A stretch of 64,000 nucleotides of DNA from Sphingosinicella terrae (lineage in GTDB: Bacteria > Pseudomonadota > Alphaproteobacteria > Sphingomonadales > Sphingomonadaceae), in contig NZ_QDFY01000004.1 in NCBI RefSeq assembly GCF_003347635.1, positions 248,001-312,000 on the forward strand. The letters are read 5' to 3'. Of this stretch, positions 60,314-64,000 are shown piece after piece. Position 1 is the first letter of the stretch; the number at the start of each line of letters is the position of its first letter. A program made the translations under genes and the position numbers. The notes under the pieces were generated by a model. The model was not told the origin of the DNA. It saw only the letters and a program-made list of their open reading frames with translations, and ran no database searches.

Positions 60314-60729
60314 GCCTTCACCTCGGCCGTCTGCGCGAGGCTGGAGAGGCTGAGCCCCGCCAGCGCGCCGCGCACGGCACCATTGACCACGTTCATGTGC
60401 GGACGGACCTGACAGCAGCCCTCGAGCGCGCATTCGTGGCGCTCGGTGTCGACGCAGGTCGTCATCACGATCGGCCCCTCGACCGCTTCGACGATGTCGG
60501 CGAGGCTTATCTCGCCAGCCTGCCGCGCCAGCCGAAATCCGCCACCGGTGCCGCGCGCCGTCTCGAGCAGGCCGGCGGCGGCGAGCCGCCCGGTCAGCTT
60601 CTGCGCGGTCGGCAGCGGAAGGCGCGTTTCCTCGGCGAGCAGGGTCGCCGACAGGCGCGCGCCCGGCGGGTGCCGGGCGGCGGCGGCCATCATGACGACC
60701 GCATAATCGGCGAGGCTGGTGAGGCGCAT
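60310..60729 (-). CDS. Rrf2-family SUF operon regulator
   Basis: The 139-residue Rrf2 protein has an N-terminal winged helix ([48 protein letters not shown]) and a C-terminal cysteine set in [22 protein letters not shown], likely an Fe-S ligand cluster. This is the SufR/IscR-like regulator typical of alphaproteobacterial suf operons. It is the first gene and overlaps sufB. A perfect inverted repeat lies over its ribosome-binding site. It probably senses Fe-S status to autorepress the operon. Confidence 0.92.
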   Translation of the reverse strand: MRLTSLADYAVVMMAAAARHPPGARLSATLLAEETRLPLPTAQKLTGRLAAAGLLETARGTGGGFRLARQAGEISLADIVEAVEGPIVMTTCVDTERHECALEGCCQVRPHMNVVNGAVRGALAGLSLSSLAQTAEVKA

Positions 60730-60734
60730 GATCT

Positions 60735-60761
60735 CCAATCGGACTGATTCGTTCCGATTGG
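60735..60761 (-). promoter_or_regulatory. perfect 9-9-9 inverted repeat over the suf regulator ribosome-binding site
   Basis: CCAATCGGA (60735-60743) and TCCGATTGG (60753-60761) flank a nine-base spacer. On the minus-strand mRNA the repeat runs from about 32 to 6 bases before the regulator's ATG at 60729, and its last GG is part of the GGAG ribosome-binding site. It can be a DNA operator for the Rrf2 dimer, or an RNA hairpin that masks the ribosome-binding site. Confidence 0.6.
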
Positions 60762-60911
60762 GCATTTGGGCGCGAGGGCAGTCGGAATCAAGCGGTTTCC
60801 CCCCATCCAACTGGTTCACATCTGACTGGGGAGAGCCCTGAAGTGGCCCCGGTTTGCCGGCAATCCGCTTCCCCTCGACCCGCGTCCCCGCCTTTGCCAT
60901 ATGCGCGGGCC

Positions 60912-61982
60912 ATGGCGCTCTATCCCCTGATCCGGCCGTTCGCTTTCGCGCTCGACGCGGAGCGGGCTCATCGGTGGACGATCGCGGCGCTGCGGCGGCT
61001 GCCGCCCGGATCGCCGGCCCGCGACGATCCGGTGCTGGCGACCGACATAGGCGGCCTGCATTTCCCCAACCCGGTGGGACTTGCAGCGGGGTTCGACAAG
61101 GATGCCGAGGTGTTCCGGCAGATGCTCGGCTTCGGATTCGGTTTCGTCGAGATCGGCACGCTCACGCCTTTGCCGCAGGAAGGCAATCCGAGACCACGGC
61201 TGTTCCGGCTGGTCGAGGACCGCGCGGTGATCAACCGAATGGGGTTCAACAATCAGGGCCAGGTGGCGGCGCTGGCGCGGCTGCGCACGCGCCGGCGCGC
61301 CGGGATCGTCGGCGTCAATATCGGCGCCAACAAGGACAGCGGCGACCGTATCGGCGACTATGAAGCCGGCGTGCGGGCGATGGCCGGCGTCGCCGACTTT
61401 CTCACCATCAACATCTCCTCGCCCAACACCCCCGGACTGCGTGCGCTGCAGGACAAGGGTGCTCTCGAGAGCCTGCTCGACGCCGTGACCACGGCGCGCC
61501 GCGGGGCGGCCGCCGGCGCGGCGACGCGCGGCCGCCCGCCGCCCGTCTTCCTCAAGGTCGCCCCCGACCTCGAAATCATTGATGTCGACCATATCGCCAG
61601 GGCGGCGATCGACGCCGGGATCGACGGGCTGATCGTCAGCAACACGACCGTGACCCGGCCGCCGCTCCGTTCCCGCCATCGGGACGAATCGGGCGGGCTC
61701 TCCGGGGCGCCGCTCAAGGACCTGGCGCTCGAGCGGTTGCGCGATTTCCGCAAGGCGACGGGAGGAAGGCTTCCGCTGATCGCGGTCGGCGGGATCGAGA
61801 ATGGAGTCGACGCTTTCCACCGCATCCGCGCCGGCGCCAGCCTGGTGCAGCTCTACAGCGCGCTCGTCTATCAGGGGCCCGAGCTCGCCGCCCTGATCGC
61901 CGCCGAACTCAAGCGCCTGTTGCTGATCGAGGGCTTCGCCCACGTTCGTGAAGCGGTCGGCAGCGAGAAACGATCAGAGTGA
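60912..61982 (+). CDS. pyrD: quinone-dependent dihydroorotate dehydrogenase (class 2)
   Basis: The 356-residue enzyme has an N-terminal membrane-associating helix region (LYPLIRPFAFALDAERAH), then NPVGLAAGFDKDAEV, GFVEIGTLTPLPQEGNPRPRLFRL, INRMGFNNQG, the class 2 active-site serine in NISSPNTPGLRALQ, and a C-terminal VGGIENGVDAFHRIRAGASLVQLYSALVYQGP. It oxidises dihydroorotate to orotate using FMN and ubiquinone in the pyrimidine pathway. Start ATG 60912 fits the family. It is divergent from the suf operon. Confidence 0.95.
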   Translation: MALYPLIRPFAFALDAERAHRWTIAALRRLPPGSPARDDPVLATDIGGLHFPNPVGLAAGFDKDAEVFRQMLGFGFGFVEIGTLTPLPQEGNPRPRLFRLVEDRAVINRMGFNNQGQVAALARLRTRRRAGIVGVNIGANKDSGDRIGDYEAGVRAMAGVADFLTINISSPNTPGLRALQDKGALESLLDAVTTARRGAAAGAATRGRPPPVFLKVAPDLEIIDVDHIARAAIDAGIDGLIVSNTTVTRPPLRSRHRDESGGLSGAPLKDLALERLRDFRKATGGRLPLIAVGGIENGVDAFHRIRAGASLVQLYSALVYQGPELAALIAAELKRLLLIEGFAHVREAVGSEKRSE

Positions 61983-62034
61983 GCGAGATTTTCCTCTGGA
62001 ACCGGTGGCGGCGGCACCTAGTTGATGCCGGGCC

Positions 62035-62253
62035 ATGCCCCGCGATCTCATCAAGACGCTGACCTATCTCGCGATCCACCTGACGATCGGGTTCAGCGTC
62101 GCTTATCTGCTCACCGGATCGGTGGAGATTGCCGGCGGCATCGCCATATTGGAGCCTTGCGTGAATGCGGTGGCTTTCTTCTTCCACGAGAAAGCCTGGA
62201 AGAAGGGCCGGATCCCGTTCAGCGGGCTGTGGCATCGCCTGACCCACGCCTGA
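62035..62253 (+). CDS. DUF2061 family small membrane protein
   Basis: The 72-residue protein has a pair of hydrophobic segments (LAIHLTIGFSVAYLLTGS and EIAGGIAILEPCVNAVAFF) followed by HEKAWKKGRI and a short tail. KTLTYLAIHLTIGF and EPxxNxxxFFFHEKAW are the DUF2061 signature. The function is unknown, but members are membrane proteins in many Proteobacteria. It lies 52 bases after pyrD in the same orientation and may be co-transcribed. Full length. Confidence 0.9.
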   Translation: MPRDLIKTLTYLAIHLTIGFSVAYLLTGSVEIAGGIAILEPCVNAVAFFFHEKAWKKGRIPFSGLWHRLTHA

Positions 62254-62410
62254 GCCGCCTCCCGCCGAGCAGGCCCAATTCTTTGTCATCGCACCGCCTG
62301 TCATGGAAATGAATTGACGGTGGCAGTCCGCGGGCGTGTCTGAGACGGCGCGGCTGTCTTCCGCGAATTCAAGGTTCCCACCGTTCAGCGCAATGCTTTA
62401 AGCGAGACCG

Positions 62411-64000
62411 ATGCTCCAGCGCCTTCTCCTCGTCTTCGCCCTGCTGCTCGGCGCCTGCGCCACGCAGCCCGTCATCGCCGATCCAGCCCCGGCCTCGGCG
62501 GCCGGCGGCGCCGTCTCCGCCGCTGATCCACGCGCGGCCGAAGCCGGCATGGAAATCCTGCGGGCCGGCGGCAGCGCCTCCGATGCCGCAGCGGCCGTCA
62601 TGCTCGCCTTGACCGTCGTCGAGCCGCAATCCTCGGGCATCGGCGGCGGCGGCTTCCTCGTCCATCATGACGCCCAGACCGACGAGCTCACCGGCTTCGA
62701 CGGCCGGGAAACCGCGCCCGCGGCGGCAACGCCCGCCTATTTCCTCGACGGAGAGGGACGCCCGCGGAGCCGCCGCGATGCCATCCCCGGAGGCCTCAGC
62801 GTCGGCGTGCCGGGCAATTTACGGCTGATCGAGATGGCGCATGAGCGGCATGGCCGGCTGCCCTGGGCCCGCTTGTTTGCGCCGGCCATCCGGCTCGCCC
62901 GTGACGGGTTCCGGATAACGCCGCGCCTGCATCGGGGGCTCTCCAGCCCCGACGCGCGGGCACGGTTGACCGATTGGGGCCGGGCGCAATTCTATCAGCC
63001 GGACGGGCAGCCCAAGCCGGTCGGGACCGTCGTGCGAAATCCGGAGCTCGCCGACCTGCTCGAGCAGGTGGCGGCGCGCGGTCCGGAGCACTTCTACACG
63101 GGTGCCGCTGCCGAGGCGCTGGTGCGGGCGGTGCGGACGGCGGAGCGCAATCCTGCGCCGATGACTCGCGACGACCTCGCCACCTACCAGGCGCACGAGC
63201 GGCCGGTGCTGTGCGGCCGCTATCGCCAGTACCGGATCTGCGGGATGAGCCCGCCTTCGTCGGGCGGCACGACCGTCTTTGCGATCCTGAAGCAGCTCGA
63301 ACGGTTCGACCTGCGCGCGCTCGGCCGTGACGATCCCCGGGCCTGGCACCTGATCGCCGAATCGATGCGGCTCGCTTATGCCGACCGCGACGCCTATGTC
63401 GGCGATCCCGACTTCGTGGAGGTGCCGTTTCGCGGTCTCATGGACGAGGCGTATCTCGCCTCGCGCTCGGCCCTGATCTCGCCCGACCGGGCGATGGACC
63501 ATGCCGCGCCTGGGCGCCCCGCGGGGGCGCCGGCACGCACGCCGGGCGTTGCCGCAGAAGTGCCCTCCACTTCCCATTTCGTCGCGGTCGATGCGGCCGG
63601 CAACGTCGCCTCCTACACCTCGACGATCGAAGGCGCCTGGGGCTCGGGCCTCACCGCCAATGGGCACTTCCTCAACAATGAGCTGACCGACTTCAGCTTC
63701 GCCCCCGAGGAGGATGGAGCGCCGGTGGCGAACCGGGTCGAAGGCGGCAAGCGGCCGATGAGCTCGATGTCGCCGACCATCGTCTACGGGCCGGACGGCG
63801 AGGTCCGGATCGCCGTCGGGGCAGCCGGCGGGACAACGATCGTTGCACAGGTGGCGAAGGCTTTGATCGGGGTGCTCGACTGGGACATGTCGGCGCAGGA
63901 CGCGATCGCGATGCCGCAGGTGATGGGCCTCGGCGACCGCGCCCTGATCGAGCGTGCCGCCGGATCCGAATCGCTGGCGGACGCACTTCGGGCGATGGGC
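62411..64000 (+). CDS. ggt: gamma-glutamyltransferase, C-terminus beyond window
   Basis: At least 530 residues are visible. A lipoprotein-like signal (LLLVFALLLGAC, cysteine about residue 16) is followed by the GGT large subunit: ADPRAAEAGMEILRAGGSASDAA, VVEPQSSGIGGGGFLVHH, DGRETAPAAA, and GMSPPSSGGTT. The autoprocessing threonine is Thr387 in STSHFVAVD, the start of the small subunit, and KRPMSSMSPTIV and GAAGGTTIV follow. It hydrolyses or transfers gamma-glutamyl groups of glutathione in the periplasm. The gene runs off the window edge, so the last part of the small subunit is not visible. Confidence 0.9.
   Translation, partial: MLQRLLLVFALLLGACATQPVIADPAPASAAGGAVSAADPRAAEAGMEILRAGGSASDAAAAVMLALTVVEPQSSGIGGGGFLVHHDAQTDELTGFDGRETAPAAATPAYFLDGEGRPRSRRDAIPGGLSVGVPGNLRLIEMAHERHGRLPWARLFAPAIRLARDGFRITPRLHRGLSSPDARARLTDWGRAQFYQPDGQPKPVGTVVRNPELADLLEQVAARGPEHFYTGAAAEALVRAVRTAERNPAPMTRDDLATYQAHERPVLCGRYRQYRICGMSPPSSGGTTVFAILKQLERFDLRALGRDDPRAWHLIAESMRLAYADRDAYVGDPDFVEVPFRGLMDEAYLASRSALISPDRAMDHAAPGRPAGAPARTPGVAAEVPSTSHFVAVDAAGNVASYTSTIEGAWGSGLTANGHFLNNELTDFSFAPEEDGAPVANRVEGGKRPMSSMSPTIVYGPDGEVRIAVGAAGGTTIVAQVAKALIGVLDWDMSAQDAIAMPQVMGLGDRALIERAAGSESLADALRAMG

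Overview
The window is a high-GC (roughly two-thirds G+C by eye) chromosomal segment of an alphaproteobacterium, most likely order Sphingomonadales. The evidence is a SufBCDST/A operon headed by an Rrf2 regulator, a CC_3452-type small secreted protein, an alphaproteobacterial-type bifunctional RelA/SpoT, RlmN next to an IalB-like exported protein, a twin-helix HIG1 protein, and a lipoprotein-type S8 autotransporter. I saw no rRNA, tRNA, CRISPR array, insertion sequence or phage gene. No gene-free stretch is longer than about 210 bases, and many neighbouring genes overlap by 1 to 29 bases in polycistronic units.

Positions 1-18000 are a surface polysaccharide locus. A minus-strand chain runs from a WlbA/WbpB-type dehydrogenase (9247) through WlbB/WbpD and WlbC/WbpE homologues, an SDR epimerase, a second DegT aminotransferase, a methyltransferase, an AsnB-type amidotransferase and a hexapeptide acyltransferase to a Wzx-like flippase cut by the window edge. 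Together with the TviB-type UDP-GlcNAc 6-dehydrogenase at 16705-17973, this predicts synthesis of UDP-2,3-diacetamido-2,3-dideoxyglucuronic acid, with possible amidation by AsnB. Around it lie a GT4 glycosyltransferase, an O-antigen ligase/polymerase-like protein co-encoded with an anchored protein of unknown function and a metallophosphoesterase, an initiating sugar transferase, and a UDP-glucuronate 4-epimerase-like enzyme.

Positions 18000-26600 are mostly housekeeping: tryptophan 2,3-dioxygenase, RelA/SpoT, CC_3452 protein, HxlR regulator, RpoZ, DnaN, an outer-membrane barrel, an IalB-like protein and RlmN. Positions 26690-36117 form a membrane and lipid/glycan block: cyclopropane fatty acid synthase, an Aur1-like PAP2 enzyme, a GT87 protein, two large multi-pass proteins (one resembling STT3/AglB-type GT-C enzymes), and a GtrA-GT2-methyltransferase operon.

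Positions 36110-50851 hold compact metabolic operons: yggT-folD-marC; a DUF1176 protein with an apparent frameshift in its signal peptide; gluQRS-HIG1-cob(I)alamin adenosyltransferase-egtB-egtD (ergothioneine); argH-LptM-like lipoprotein-galU-CorA-HNH; a TlpA-like lipoprotein; an EamA exporter; and a pyrimidine nucleotidase-dapD pair. Positions 51058-54402 encode a large S8 lipoprotein autotransporter and a DUF4424 protein. Positions 54586-60729 are the complete suf operon, with a small unknown ORF between sufB and sufC and a perfect inverted repeat over the regulator's ribosome-binding site. The window ends with pyrD, a DUF2061 protein and a gamma-glutamyltransferase truncated by the window edge.

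The items most worth a second look are the predicted amidated diacetamido-uronic acid pathway, the three-gene phosphatase/anchored-protein/ligase unit, the CTG start of the adenosyltransferase, the DUF1176 frameshift, the suf leader hairpin/operator, and the unknown 78-residue suf ORF.
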